A program made the position numbers and the translations under genes. From positions 499,905-563,904 of the forward strand of contig NZ_SNYO01000004.1 in NCBI RefSeq assembly GCF_004363095.1: a DNA stretch of 64,000 nt. Reading direction: 5' to 3'. The notes beneath the pieces were generated by a model. The model ran no database searches. It worked only from the letters and a program-made list of their open reading frames with translations, and was not told the origin of the DNA. This document shows, in pieces, positions 42,594-50,834 of this stretch. Position 1 is the first letter of the stretch. The number at the start of each line of letters is the position of its first letter. Origin of the DNA: Actinomycetospora succinea (GTDB taxonomy: Bacteria > Actinomycetota > Actinomycetes > Mycobacteriales > Pseudonocardiaceae).

Positions 42594-43184
42594 TCAGGTC
42601 TTCTCCTCGGCTTTCTCGGACTGGAGGAGCGCCTGCTTGACGGGCACGCCGAAGATGTAGCGCCCGACGTCCCCGTGGCTGGGCACGACGCGGTGGCACG
42701 GGATGAGCAGCGGCACCGGGTTGGTGGCCAGCGCGGTGCCCGCGGCGCGGACCGCGCGGGGCCGTCCGATCTCGGCGGCCACCCAGGCGTACGACCGGGT
42801 CTCGCCGGCCGGGATCGTGCGCGTGGCCGCGAGGACGTCGCGCTGGAAGTCGGTGAGCGCCAGCAGGTCCAGGCGCGGGCGGGCGCCGGCGTCGCCGTCC
42901 AGGGCGGCCTCGAGGTCGTCGGGCACCGACCGTGCCGGGCGCAGCGGGCGCCCGAAGCGGTCGCGGTAGGCGGCGCGGAAGCCCTCGTCGTCGAGGTCGG
43001 CGGCGCGGCGCAGGAAGCTGACGCCGTCGCGCGTCGACGCGACCCGTACCGGGCCGATGCGGCTCGGGACCGCGAGCCAGCCGTCGAAGACGCGGTCGGT
43101 GAGGTCCGGGGCGTCCGACGGCGCGAGGGCGGCGAGCCCCGCGAGCAGGGCGTCCCCGTGGTCCGGTGTGGTCATCGTCGTCAT
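42594..43184 (-). CDS. ogt: Methylated-DNA--protein-cysteine methyltransferase (Ogt/AGT)
   Basis: A 196-residue suicide repair protein that removes O6-alkyl groups from guanine by transferring them to its own Cys. The active-site motif is PCHRV, with Cys163. The MGMT domain also includes YAWVAAEIGRPRAVRAAGTALATNPVPLLI. ATG 43184 overlaps the stop of the upstream ECF sigma gene by 4 bp (ATGA), so translation is coupled. ATG 43175 is an alternative. Last gene of the NTF2-ECF-Ogt operon. Confidence 0.95.
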   Translation of the reverse strand: MTTMTTPDHGDALLAGLAALAPSDAPDLTDRVFDGWLAVPSRIGPVRVASTRDGVSFLRRAADLDDEGFRAAYRDRFGRPLRPARSVPDDLEAALDGDAGARPRLDLLALTDFQRDVLAATRTIPAGETRSYAWVAAEIGRPRAVRAAGTALATNPVPLLIPCHRVVPSHGDVGRYIFGVPVKQALLQSEKAEEKT

Positions 43185-43813
43185 CCTCGCTCCGCCGGGC
43201 GTGCGGTCCCGGCTCCGTTCTCGATACACGCCCGCAGCCGGGTGAGGCCACGGGAGACGTGGGACTTGGCGGTGCCGACCGGGCACCCGAGCACCTCGGC
43301 GACCTCGCCGATCGGCAGGTCGGCGACGTGGCGCAGCACCACGGCGTGGCGCTGGGTGTCGGTGAGCTGGGCGAGGGAGGCGGCGAGGTGCTCGCCGGTC
43401 TCGCGGTGCTCGGCGTGCTCCTCGACGGTGGGGCCGGGGACCGGCCGCTCGGGCACCTCGCCGTCGGCGCCCCGCGGGCGCCGGGCGGCGTCGCGGACCT
43501 GGTTGCGGCGGGTGTTGAGCACGATCGTCAGCAGCCACGGCCGCGGGGAGAGCGCCCGGATCCGGCGGGCGTCGTACCCGGACAGCGCCCGGTAGGCGCG
43601 CAGGAGGCTCTCGGCGGCGAGGTCCTCGGCGTCGGCGCGGTGCCCGGTCGTGCGCAGCGCCACCGCGAACACGACGCCGTGGTAGGCGCGGTAGAGCTCG
43701 GCGAACCCCACGTCGAGACCCTCGGCGAGGGCCGCCGAGACGCGGCCGGCGTCCGGGTCGGACGGTGCCGCCCGCTCGCCGGCCACCGTCTCGGCGACCC
43801 CCGCGCCGGTCAC
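43181..43813 (-). CDS. ECF-type RNA polymerase sigma factor, coupled to Ogt
   Basis: A 210-residue sigma factor with region 2 (GFAELYRAYHGVVFAVALRTTGHRADAEDLAAESLLRAYRAL, PWLLTIVLNTRRN) and region 4 (TDTQRHAVVLRHVADLPIGEVAEVLGCPVGTAKSHVSRGLTRLR). It overlaps both its neighbours by 4 bp: GTGA with the NTF2-like gene upstream and ATGA with Ogt downstream. This places a sigma factor within an alkylation-repair operon. No anti-sigma gene is found. GTG 43813 is the chosen start. Confidence 0.92.
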   Translation of the reverse strand: MTGAGVAETVAGERAAPSDPDAGRVSAALAEGLDVGFAELYRAYHGVVFAVALRTTGHRADAEDLAAESLLRAYRALSGYDARRIRALSPRPWLLTIVLNTRRNQVRDAARRPRGADGEVPERPVPGPTVEEHAEHRETGEHLAASLAQLTDTQRHAVVLRHVADLPIGEVAEVLGCPVGTAKSHVSRGLTRLRACIENGAGTARPAERG

Positions 43814-44256
43814 CGCGCGGCGACGAGACCGAGCTGCCGGAGCGCGGTCACCCCGTCGTCGAGCCCGATCTCCTCGGTGATCAGGCCGTTCTCGACGCGC
43901 AGCACCGTCACGCCGGTGAAGCGCATCTGCTTGCCGGAGCCGGCGGGGACGCTCCCGATCGGCAGGTCGTCGAACGCCGGCCCGGTGTGCGTCCCGCCGC
44001 CCTCCCACCGGCCCACCACGTGGTCGCCCTCGGCGATCAGGTCGGCGGTACCCCAGAAGTGCAGGTCGGGGAAGGCGGCGCGGAAGGTCTCGGCGAACGC
44101 GCGGACCTGGTCGCGGCCGCGGCACGGGTCGTGCATGGAGTACTCGAAGCGGATGTCGGGTGCGGCGAGCTCGTCGACGACCGCGGGGTTGAAGTCCTTG
44201 CCCCAGAACTCGGTGAACCAGCGGGCGACGACGGCCTTGTTGTCCTCGGTGCTCAT
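43810..44256 (-). CDS. SnoaL/NTF2-like domain protein
   Basis: A 148-residue SnoaL-like (NTF2-fold) protein: NKAVVARWFTEFWGKDFNPAVVDELAAPDIRFEYSMHDP, then RDQVRAFAETFRAAFPDLHFWGTADLIAEGDHVVGRWEGGGTHTG. These small domains bind or isomerise hydrophobic compounds; in ECF41-type sigma factors a related domain is fused and regulatory. Here it is a separate first gene coupled to the sigma factor. ATG 44256 is the chosen start. Confidence 0.88.
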   Translation of the reverse strand: MSTEDNKAVVARWFTEFWGKDFNPAVVDELAAPDIRFEYSMHDPCRGRDQVRAFAETFRAAFPDLHFWGTADLIAEGDHVVGRWEGGGTHTGPAFDDLPIGSVPAGSGKQMRFTGVTVLRVENGLITEEIGLDDGVTALRQLGLVAAR

Positions 44257-44296
44257 GTCCCCCGGAACCCCGGGGGTGGGGCGGAGGTTGCAGCCG

Positions 44297-45262
44297 TCAG
44301 CTCCCCGGCACGTACCCGGCCTGCTTGTCGACGACGTTGTCCGGCGCCACGCCGGCCTCGTCCTGCGCGAGGAGCCGCAGGAACTGGCGGCACAGATCGT
44401 CCTCGAAGCCCTCGTAGTCGCCCGACATGTGCGGCGTGAGGATCACGCCGGGCAGCGTCCACAGCGGGCTGTCGGCCGGCAGCGGTTCCTCCGCGACCAC
44501 GTCCAGTGCGGCGCCCGCGATCCGGCCGTCCCGCAGCGCCTCGACGAGGTCCCGCTCGACGACCGTGCTGCCGCGCCCGACGTTGACGAACCGCGCCGTG
44601 GGCTTCATGGCGCCGAACTCGTCGGCGCCGAACCATCCCTCGGTGCCGGGGGTGTCGGGCATGACGGCGACGACCCAGTCGGCCCGCCCGAGAAGCGTGA
44701 CGCGGTCGTCGCGGCCGTGCACGCGACCGAACACGGTGTCGGTCTCGCGGGCGGTCCGGCCGATGCCGTGCACGGTGACGCCGGCGGCGGCGAGGAGCTC
44801 CCCGACGCGCCGGCCGATGGCGCCGACGCCGACCACGACGGCGGTGGTGCCCTCGAGCCGCTCGGAGTGCCGGTAGGTCCACCGCCGGTGGCGCTGCTCC
44901 TCGAGCGCGGCGGGCAGGCGCAGGGCGAAGGCCAGGATCGTGCCCAGGACGTACTCGGCCATCGCCCGGTCGAAGACGCCCCGGGCGTTGGTGAGGACGA
45001 CGTCGCTCGCGACGAGGTCGCCGAACAGGGCCGGCCGCACGCCCGCCCCGCACCAGTGCACCCAGCGCAGGCGGCGCGCGAGGGGCCAGTGCCGCTCGAG
45101 GCCCGAGCCGCGGAAGGTCCAGCTGACGAAGACCTCCGCGGTCGGGAGGTGCTCGGCGAGCGCCGCGTCGTCCGGCGCGAACGCGACGTCGTGGCGGTCG
45201 GCGAGCTCCCGGAGCACGGGGACGTCGTCGAACCCGGCGGCGCCCCCGATCACGATCCGCAC
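44297..45262 (-). CDS. D-2-hydroxyacid dehydrogenase family protein
   Basis: A 321-residue NAD-dependent D-isomer-specific 2-hydroxyacid dehydrogenase. NAD motif VVVGVGAIGRRVGELL, catalytic Arg in VNVGRGSTVV, Glu in VVAEEPLP and His in LTPHMSGD are all present. It interconverts a 2-keto acid and a D-2-hydroxy acid. GTG 45262 fits the family N-terminus. Divergent from the aldo/keto reductase gene by 86 bp. Confidence 0.92.
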   Translation of the reverse strand: MRIVIGGAAGFDDVPVLRELADRHDVAFAPDDAALAEHLPTAEVFVSWTFRGSGLERHWPLARRLRWVHWCGAGVRPALFGDLVASDVVLTNARGVFDRAMAEYVLGTILAFALRLPAALEEQRHRRWTYRHSERLEGTTAVVVGVGAIGRRVGELLAAAGVTVHGIGRTARETDTVFGRVHGRDDRVTLLGRADWVVAVMPDTPGTEGWFGADEFGAMKPTARFVNVGRGSTVVERDLVEALRDGRIAGAALDVVAEEPLPADSPLWTLPGVILTPHMSGDYEGFEDDLCRQFLRLLAQDEAGVAPDNVVDKQAGYVPGS

Positions 45263-45348
45263 GGCGTCCTCCCGGTCGGCGTCGGCGCGGCCGAGGCTAG
45301 CCGGGCCCACCGGGGGAATGCGGCGCGCCCGGGGCCGGTTGGCCCGGT

Positions 45349-46197
45349 GTGTCCCCGAGCATCGACGTCGGTCTCACGGTCACGCTCAACAACGGCGTGC
45401 GCATGCCCCAGCTCGGCTTCGGGGTGTCCGAGGCGCGCGACGCCGAGGCCTCGGTGACCGAGGCGCTCGCGCAGGGCTACCGCAGCATCGACACCGCCGC
45501 GGTGTACGGCAACGAGGACGGCGTCGGACGCGCGATCGCTGCCTCGGGCGTCCCCCGCGAGGACCTCTTCGTCACCACCAAGGTCTGGAACGGCCACCAG
45601 GGCTGCCAGCACGCGCTGGACTGCCAGGCGCGCAGCCTCGAGCGGCTCGGCCTCGACTTCGTGGACCTGTACCTCGTGCACTGGCCCACCGACGCGTTCG
45701 CCGAGTGCGTGCAGACGTGGTCGGCGATGGAGCAGCTCTCCGAGGAGGGCCGGGCGCGCGCGGTCGGGGTGTCGAACTTCCGCGCGGGTCACCTGCAGCG
45801 GATCCTGGTGCTCGGCGGTACGGTGCCGGCCGTCAACCAGATCGAGCTGCACCCGCACCTGCAGCAGCACGAGATGCGCGCGCTGCACGACGCGCACGGC
45901 ATCCGCACCGAGGCGTGGAGCCCGCTGGGGCGCGGCTCGGTGCTCGCCGAGCCCGTGCTGGAGCGCATCGCCGAGCGCCTCGGCGCGACCCCGGCGCAGG
46001 TGGTGCTGCGCTGGCACCTGCAGCAGGGGCACATCGTCATCCCGAAGTCCGACACCCCGCAGCGCATCGCGGAGAACCGCGCCGCCGCCGACCTCGAGCT
46101 CACCGACGACGACCTCGCGGCCATCGCCGGCCTCGACGTGGCCGACGGCGCGGGCCGCATCGGTCCGGTGCCGGACGACCCCGCCGTCACGCCCTGA
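45349..46197 (+). CDS. Aldo/keto reductase
   Basis: A 282-residue AKR barrel. The tetrad is visible: Asp in SIDTAAVYGNEDGVG with the catalytic Tyr, Lys in VTTKVWN, and His in LYLVHWP. Cofactor-binding PKSDTPQRIAEN at the C-terminus is typical of NADPH users. It reduces aldehydes or 2,5-diketo-gluconate-like substrates. GTG 45349 is chosen. The alkylation glycosylase gene follows 2 bp after its stop. Confidence 0.92.
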   Translation: MSPSIDVGLTVTLNNGVRMPQLGFGVSEARDAEASVTEALAQGYRSIDTAAVYGNEDGVGRAIAASGVPREDLFVTTKVWNGHQGCQHALDCQARSLERLGLDFVDLYLVHWPTDAFAECVQTWSAMEQLSEEGRARAVGVSNFRAGHLQRILVLGGTVPAVNQIELHPHLQQHEMRALHDAHGIRTEAWSPLGRGSVLAEPVLERIAERLGATPAQVVLRWHLQQGHIVIPKSDTPQRIAENRAAADLELTDDDLAAIAGLDVADGAGRIGPVPDDPAVTP

Positions 46198-46199
46198 CC

Positions 46200-46829
46200 G
46201 TGCCGCCGTTCTCGGAGCCCCACCGCGTCGCGGCGGCCGAGCTGGCGGCGCGGGACGAGACGATCGCGCGGCTGGCCGACCGGTTCGGGCTGCCGACGTT
46301 CCCGCCGCCGACCGAGTCCGCCTTCGCCGCCCTCGTCCGCGCGATCACCCACCAGCAGCTCTCGAACCGGTCCGCCGAGGCCATCCGGGGTCGGTTGCTG
46401 GTCGCGCTCGGCGGCGACATCACGGCCGCCGGGCTGCTCGCGCTGCCGGAGACCGGCCTGCGCGAGGTCGGGATGTCCCAGGCGAAGATCCTGTCGTTGC
46501 GCGACCTGGCCCGGCGGGTCGAGGAGGGCGCGCTGGTCCTCGACCGCGCGGCGCTGGTCGAGCAGGACGACGAGACGGTGACCGCGGCGCTGACCGCGGT
46601 CCGCGGCGTCGGCCGGTGGACCGCGGAGATGTTCCTGCTGTTCCAGCTCTCGCGGCTCGACGTCTGGCCGACCGGCGACCTCTCGATCCGGAAGGGCTAC
46701 GCCGCCGGCTGGGACGTCGCGGTGCCGACCGCGACGGAGCTGGACGTGCTGGGGGAGGCGTACCGGCCGTATCGTAGCGTCGCGGCCTGGTACTGCTGGG
46801 CCGTCCTCGGGCAGGCTCCGGGGGCGTGA
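46200..46829 (+). CDS. DNA-3-methyladenine glycosylase (AlkA-like, HhH-GPD)
   Basis: A 209-residue base-excision glycosylase. The HhH-GPD core is TAVRGVGRWTAEMFLLFQLSRLDVWPTGDLSIRKGY, with the catalytic Asp in GDL. The N-terminal RAITHQQLSNRSAEAIRGRLL is typical of AlkA/MagIII relatives. It removes alkylated bases such as 3-methyladenine. GTG 46200 begins right after the aldo/keto reductase stop, and GTGA overlaps the next gene. Fits with Ogt nearby. Confidence 0.93.
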   Translation: MPPFSEPHRVAAAELAARDETIARLADRFGLPTFPPPTESAFAALVRAITHQQLSNRSAEAIRGRLLVALGGDITAAGLLALPETGLREVGMSQAKILSLRDLARRVEEGALVLDRAALVEQDDETVTAALTAVRGVGRWTAEMFLLFQLSRLDVWPTGDLSIRKGYAAGWDVAVPTATELDVLGEAYRPYRSVAAWYCWAVLGQAPGA

Positions 46830-47794
46830 CCGGCATGCTGATGGACCCCGCGACGACGACGAAGCGGATCCCCGGTCCCGAGCGCCTGCGCGAGCGCGTC
46901 ACCGACGTCGACGACGTCTACCTGATCGGCCACTTCGGCGTCGCCCACGTTCACCCCGGGAGCTGGCGGCTGCGGGTCGGCGGGGACGTCGCGACCCCGC
47001 TCGACCTGGACCTGCCCGCGCTGCGCGCCATGCCCTCGGTCGACGTGCCGGCCGTGCTGGAGTGCTTCGGGAATCCGCTCGTGCCGGGCGAGTTCGTGCG
47101 CCGGGCCGCGAACGTGGTGTGGCACGGCGTCCCGGTCGCGGCGCTGCTCGAGGCCGCGGGCGCCGCGCCGGCCTCGGCGCTGTGGGCGACCGGGTCCGAC
47201 TCCGGGGTGTTCGACGACGTCGCGTGCACGGAGTACCGCAAGGACGTGCCGCTGGCGGTCGCCCGCGAGCGCGCGATCGTGGCGCTCGGCATGAACGGCG
47301 CGCCGCTGACCGACGAGCACGGGGCACCTGCCCGGTTCGTCGTGCCCGGGTACTTCGGCACCAACAACGTCAAGTGGCTCCGCGAGCTGACCATCGCCGA
47401 GGAGCGCCCCGAGCACCTGTTCACGACCCGCCTCTACCAGCGCCGCCTGCCCGGCGACCCCACGCTGCGGCCGGTGCGCGACCTCGACGTCACCAGCGTG
47501 GTCACGACCCCGCTCGACGGCGACCGGACCGGCGGCGACGTCGCGGTCTCGGGGTGGGCGTGGGGCGCGTTCCCGGTGGCGACGGTCGAGGTCGGGGTGG
47601 ACGGGCACTGGCGACCGGCGGTCCTCGAGCCGCGCGGCGAGCACCGCACGTGGCAGCGCTTCGCCCTCGGCGTCGCGCTGCCGCCCGGCGACCACGTGCT
47701 CGCGGCGCGGGCCACCGACGCCGAGGGTCGCGTCCAGCCGGCCGCGGGAGCGCGCAACGCGGTGCACGAGGTGCGGGTCGTCGTCGGCACGTAG
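46826..47794 (+). CDS. Sulfite oxidase-like molybdopterin enzyme
   Basis: A 322-residue SuoX/SorA-like protein. The molybdenum ligand Cys80 lies in VLECFGNPL. The cofactor domain contains WRLRVGGDV, VVWHGVPVAALLEAAG, and VPGYFGTNNVKWL. A C-terminal Mo-co dimerisation immunoglobulin-like domain covers about 200-320. Unlike MsrP-type proteins it has no Tat signal, so it is cytosolic. It may oxidise sulfite or reduce a related substrate. GTG overlaps the glycosylase stop by 4 bp. Confidence 0.9.
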   Translation: MTGMLMDPATTTKRIPGPERLRERVTDVDDVYLIGHFGVAHVHPGSWRLRVGGDVATPLDLDLPALRAMPSVDVPAVLECFGNPLVPGEFVRRAANVVWHGVPVAALLEAAGAAPASALWATGSDSGVFDDVACTEYRKDVPLAVARERAIVALGMNGAPLTDEHGAPARFVVPGYFGTNNVKWLRELTIAEERPEHLFTTRLYQRRLPGDPTLRPVRDLDVTSVVTTPLDGDRTGGDVAVSGWAWGAFPVATVEVGVDGHWRPAVLEPRGEHRTWQRFALGVALPPGDHVLAARATDAEGRVQPAAGARNAVHEVRVVVGT

Positions 47795-47839
47795 TGGCCT
47801 GCTCGACTGGTCGGGAAGTGGCCCTCGCAGCAGGCCACT
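47793..47839 (+). promoter_or_regulatory. Competing hairpins between sulfite-oxidase-like and PaiB-like genes
   Basis: AGTGGCCTGCT (47793-47803) is perfectly complementary to AGCAGGCCACT (47829-47839). A second copy of AGTGGCC (47817-47823) can instead pair with the last seven bases of the same arm (GGCCACT), with a 9-nt loop. The two structures exclude each other, as in attenuators. It may also simply be a terminator for the upstream gene. Confidence 0.45.
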
Positions 47840-47859
47840 CTGAGGGCGACAGTCGTGGC

Positions 47860-48477
47860 ATGTACGTACCGGCGCACTTCGAGCCCGACGACGAGGCGGT
47901 CCACCGGCTGCTCTCCGAGCACGGGGCCGTCGAGCTGATCACCGCCACCACCGACGGGCTCATGGCCACGACCCTGCCGATGAGCTACGACCGGGAGGCC
48001 GGTGTCCTGCGCGGGCACCTCGCGCGGCAGAACGACCAGTGGCGTGCCGAGGTGCTCGGCGACGCCCTGGTCATCGCGCGCGGGCCGGACTCCTACATCT
48101 CGCCGTCCTGGTACGCGTCGAAGGCCGAGCACGGCAAGGTCGTCCCGACCTGGAACTACCTCACCGTGCACGTCCACGGCCCGCTGACCGTCCACGACGA
48201 CTCGGGCTGGCTCGCCGCCCAGGTCGCGGCGCTGACCGACCACCACGAGGCCGGACGGGCGCACCCCTGGAGCGTCGCCGACGCGCCCGAGCGGTTCGTC
48301 GCCGGACAGCTGCGCGCGATCGTCGGCGTCGAGGTGCGCGTCGACCGCCTCGAGGCCAAGTTCAAGCTGAGCCAGAACCGGCCGAGCGCGGACATCGACG
48401 GCGTCGTCGCGGGCCTGACGTCCGTGGGCGATCACGTCGGCGCGGCGCTCGTGAGCGCACACCGGGGAGTGAAGTAG
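47860..48477 (+). CDS. FMN-binding PaiB-like protein
   Basis: A 205-residue FMN-binding negative transcriptional regulator-type (PaiB) protein: MYVPAHFEPDDEAVHRLLSEHGAVELIT at the N-terminus, SYISPSWYASKAEHGKVVPTWNYLTVHVHG in the flavin fold, and LEAKFKLSQNRPSADIDGVVAGL at the C-terminus. Members have a split-barrel flavin fold; the regulator label comes from Bacillus PaiB, and an oxidoreductase role is possible. ATG 47860 is the chosen start. Confidence 0.92.
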   Translation: MYVPAHFEPDDEAVHRLLSEHGAVELITATTDGLMATTLPMSYDREAGVLRGHLARQNDQWRAEVLGDALVIARGPDSYISPSWYASKAEHGKVVPTWNYLTVHVHGPLTVHDDSGWLAAQVAALTDHHEAGRAHPWSVADAPERFVAGQLRAIVGVEVRVDRLEAKFKLSQNRPSADIDGVVAGLTSVGDHVGAALVSAHRGVK

Positions 48478-48511
48478 CTCGAGGCTCGCTCTCGAGGTCT
48501 GTCCCGGCCGA

Positions 48512-50756
48512 TCAGAACGGCGGTGGGTCGTTCGGGTCGTGGACAGCGGGGACGGTGGCGGTCCTGCTGCTCGTGGTGGTCGTGCGCGCCTTGCTGGTGG
48601 TGGTGGCGCCGGTGGTGCGGCGCAGGAACTGGTGTCGCCACTGGGCGTCCGCGGCGGCGTCGGCGTCGGCGTCGGCCTCGTTGTAGGGGTGGGTGCGCCA
48701 GCCGTCGTCGGGCAGGGGTCGGGGCCGGTGCGCGGGGCGGGGTTCGGGGAGCTTGTCGAGGATCTTCTTCGGGGTGGTGTGGAGTCGTTGTCCGGCGCGG
48801 GTGCGGATGGCGAAGTGGCCGGGGGCGGGTTGCTGGATCTGCCAGTGGGCGTGGTGTTTGGCGCGGTGGTGGTGTGTGTCGAGCACGCCGAGGTTCCAGT
48901 GCGCCGAGGGGCCGTGGTGGGCCCAGTCGTGGGTGTGGTCGAGCTCGGCGCGGTGGGCGGGGCGGTGGCAGCAGGGGATGATGCAGCACCGGTCGGCGGA
49001 CCCGGGTCCAGCGTTCGGTCTCGGCGCTGAGGCGGCGCCGCAGCTGGTCGGCGAGGCTCGCACGGGGCGGGCCCGGCGCGTCGAGCTCTGTGAGGTCGCT
49101 GAGTCGGGTTTGGAGTTCGCGCAGCAGGGCGGTCCAGGTGGGGTGGGCGTCGGGGTCGAGGGCGGCGAGCAGTGTCGTCGGAACCTGGAGTTCGACGATG
49201 GCTCGGTGTTGCCCTGGCCCCCGCGGCTGGTGGTCGCTGCGGGGGCGGGCTGGTCGTCGGCGGGCGAGCAGGACGTGCTGGAGGTGGCCGTCGGGGGTGG
49301 TGAGCACGATGCGCCATTCGCCGTGGTGGGCGGCGGTGAGCAGGGTGCGGGCGTGGTGGGCCAGCACGGTGCCGTAGCCGGGGACGGTGGCGGGGTACTG
49401 GTCGAGTCCGAGCGCGGTGGTCAGGCGTAGGCGCAGTTCGCTGGTGCCGGTGCGGACGCGTCCGGGTCCGGGGTCGGGCCCGTCGATCTCGGGCGGGAAC
49501 TCCGGCACCGGCGGCTCAACGGGTTCGTCGGGCTCCTCCGGCTGGTCGGGGTCGGATAGCTCGGGGTCGGGTAGACCGGGTTCGGGTAGACCGGGCAGGT
49601 CGAGTACGCCCTGACCGGCTGACTCGCCCTCGGCGTGCTCACCAGCCTCGGCGTCGTCAACAGCGGCGGTGCCCTCACCAGCGGCGGGGCCCTCGTCGTG
49701 CGGATCTCCATCGCCGGGTTGTCCGGCGTCGTCGGGCGTCTCGCGCCGGTCGTCGGTCGGTGCCCCGCCAGCCGGCCCGTTGTCGGGTCCGCGGTCGTCG
49801 GGTCCGTCATCGCGCGGCCCGTCGGGGCCGTCGCCGTCCGGCTCGTCGCCGTCCGGCTCGTCGCCGTCCGGCTCGTCGCCGTCCGGCTCGTCACCGTCCG
49901 GCTCGTCACCGGGTTCGTCGTCGGGTTCGGGTGGTTGGCCGGCGGCGTGGTATTCGGCGGCGAGGATGCAGATGATCTGGTGGTCGGTGAGTCCGGCGCT
50001 GGAGCCGTCGAGCAGGCGGGCGGCGACCTCGCCGCGCAGGTCCCCGACCGGGAGCCGCACCCCGAGCGCGCGGACCGCGGCGGCGATCGCGTCGCAGCGG
50101 TCGCGCATGGCCAGCCCGCGCGGCGCGGTGGTGTCGCAGACCGCGAAGGTGGCGGTGCCCGAGGGGTTCGCGGTCAGCGTCACCCGCAGGTTCTTCGCCG
50201 CGCGGGCTTCGCGGCGCGCGGCCCAGTCGGGGTCAATCGCGGTGGCGATCTGCTCGATGCGCCGGATCAGCTCCCCGACCGGCAACGACGGCGCCTCGGG
50301 CAGCAGGACCTGGGTGACGTGGCGGGCGTGGTCGTCGCACAGGTCGCGGGTCCACTCGCACAGCCGGGTGGCCTTGGGTTCGTCGAGCCAGCCGTCCCAG
50401 AGCGCCTCACCGACCGCGGGCAGGCGGGCGGCGAGGTCGTCGGCGAGGTCGAGCTTGCGGCACGCCATCGACCGCGACCAGCCGAGGGCGACCGCGACCT
50501 CGTCACCGGAGTACTCGTCGAGTACCTGGCGGCGGTCGCGGCGCCCGTGCTGGGCGCGCCCGAGGTGGTGCATCGCGTCCAGCAACCGCGCGGTGCCGTG
50601 GTTGGTCAGCCGCGCGCACGCCCGCACGTAGGCGGCCAGCTCGTCTCCGGTCAACGTGTCCGGGGAGAGGTCGTCGAGGACCGCGAGCAGCTCCGGCCCC
50701 GCCGACAGGGCATCCAGGTCGGCCACCGGGCCGCCTCGCACACCCTGTTCGCTCAT
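48512..50756 (-). pseudogene. DUF222 / HNH endonuclease-domain gene, frameshifted before the HNH site
   Basis: The N-terminal DUF222 part reads in one frame from ATG 50756 (MSEQGV) to about 49010 (RRRLSAETERWT). The expected HNH end reads in another frame down to 48512 (DRCCIIPCCHRPAHRAELDHTHDWAHHG, then SAHWNLGVLDTHHHRAKHHAHW). The switch falls in the GC run near 49001-49009 and needs a net one-base shift. Either a disabled gene or a sequencing error. A long acidic Asp/Glu/Pro/Gly linker lies in the middle (about 49600-49920). Start region is near identical to the copy at 25804. Confidence 0.85.
49831..49920 (-). repeat. 15-bp tandem repeat encoding Asp-Glu-Pro-Asp-Gly
   Basis: Five near-perfect copies of TCGCCGTCCGGCTCG plus one degenerate copy, in phase with the reading frame of the second DUF222/HNH gene. 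On the coding strand each unit encodes the pentapeptide DEPDG. A slippage-prone tract in the acidic linker. Confidence 0.85.
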
Positions 50757-50797
50757 GTGTTCGAATGTAGCCACGACCCCCGACAGCGACGGCCCCG
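50748..50797 (-). promoter_or_regulatory. Conserved 5-prime block with SOS-box-like sequence (copy 2)
   Basis: Same block as at 25796-25845: start codon, TCGAAC-ACAT-GAGCGA (50764-50749) and a shared GTCGGGGGTCG stretch upstream of it. Divergence between copies is low here compared with the protein-coding parts, which suggests functional constraint or recent common origin of the 5-prime region. Confidence 0.5.
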
Positions 50798-50834
50798 AGA
50801 ACACCCGCCGCTACATCACAGAACGGTCACGAAC

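Noticed and set aside
48478-48511. Hairpin CTCGAG-gctcgct-CTCGAG after the PaiB-like gene
   Set aside because: Stem is only six pairs of a self-complementary hexamer. Too weak to call a terminator.
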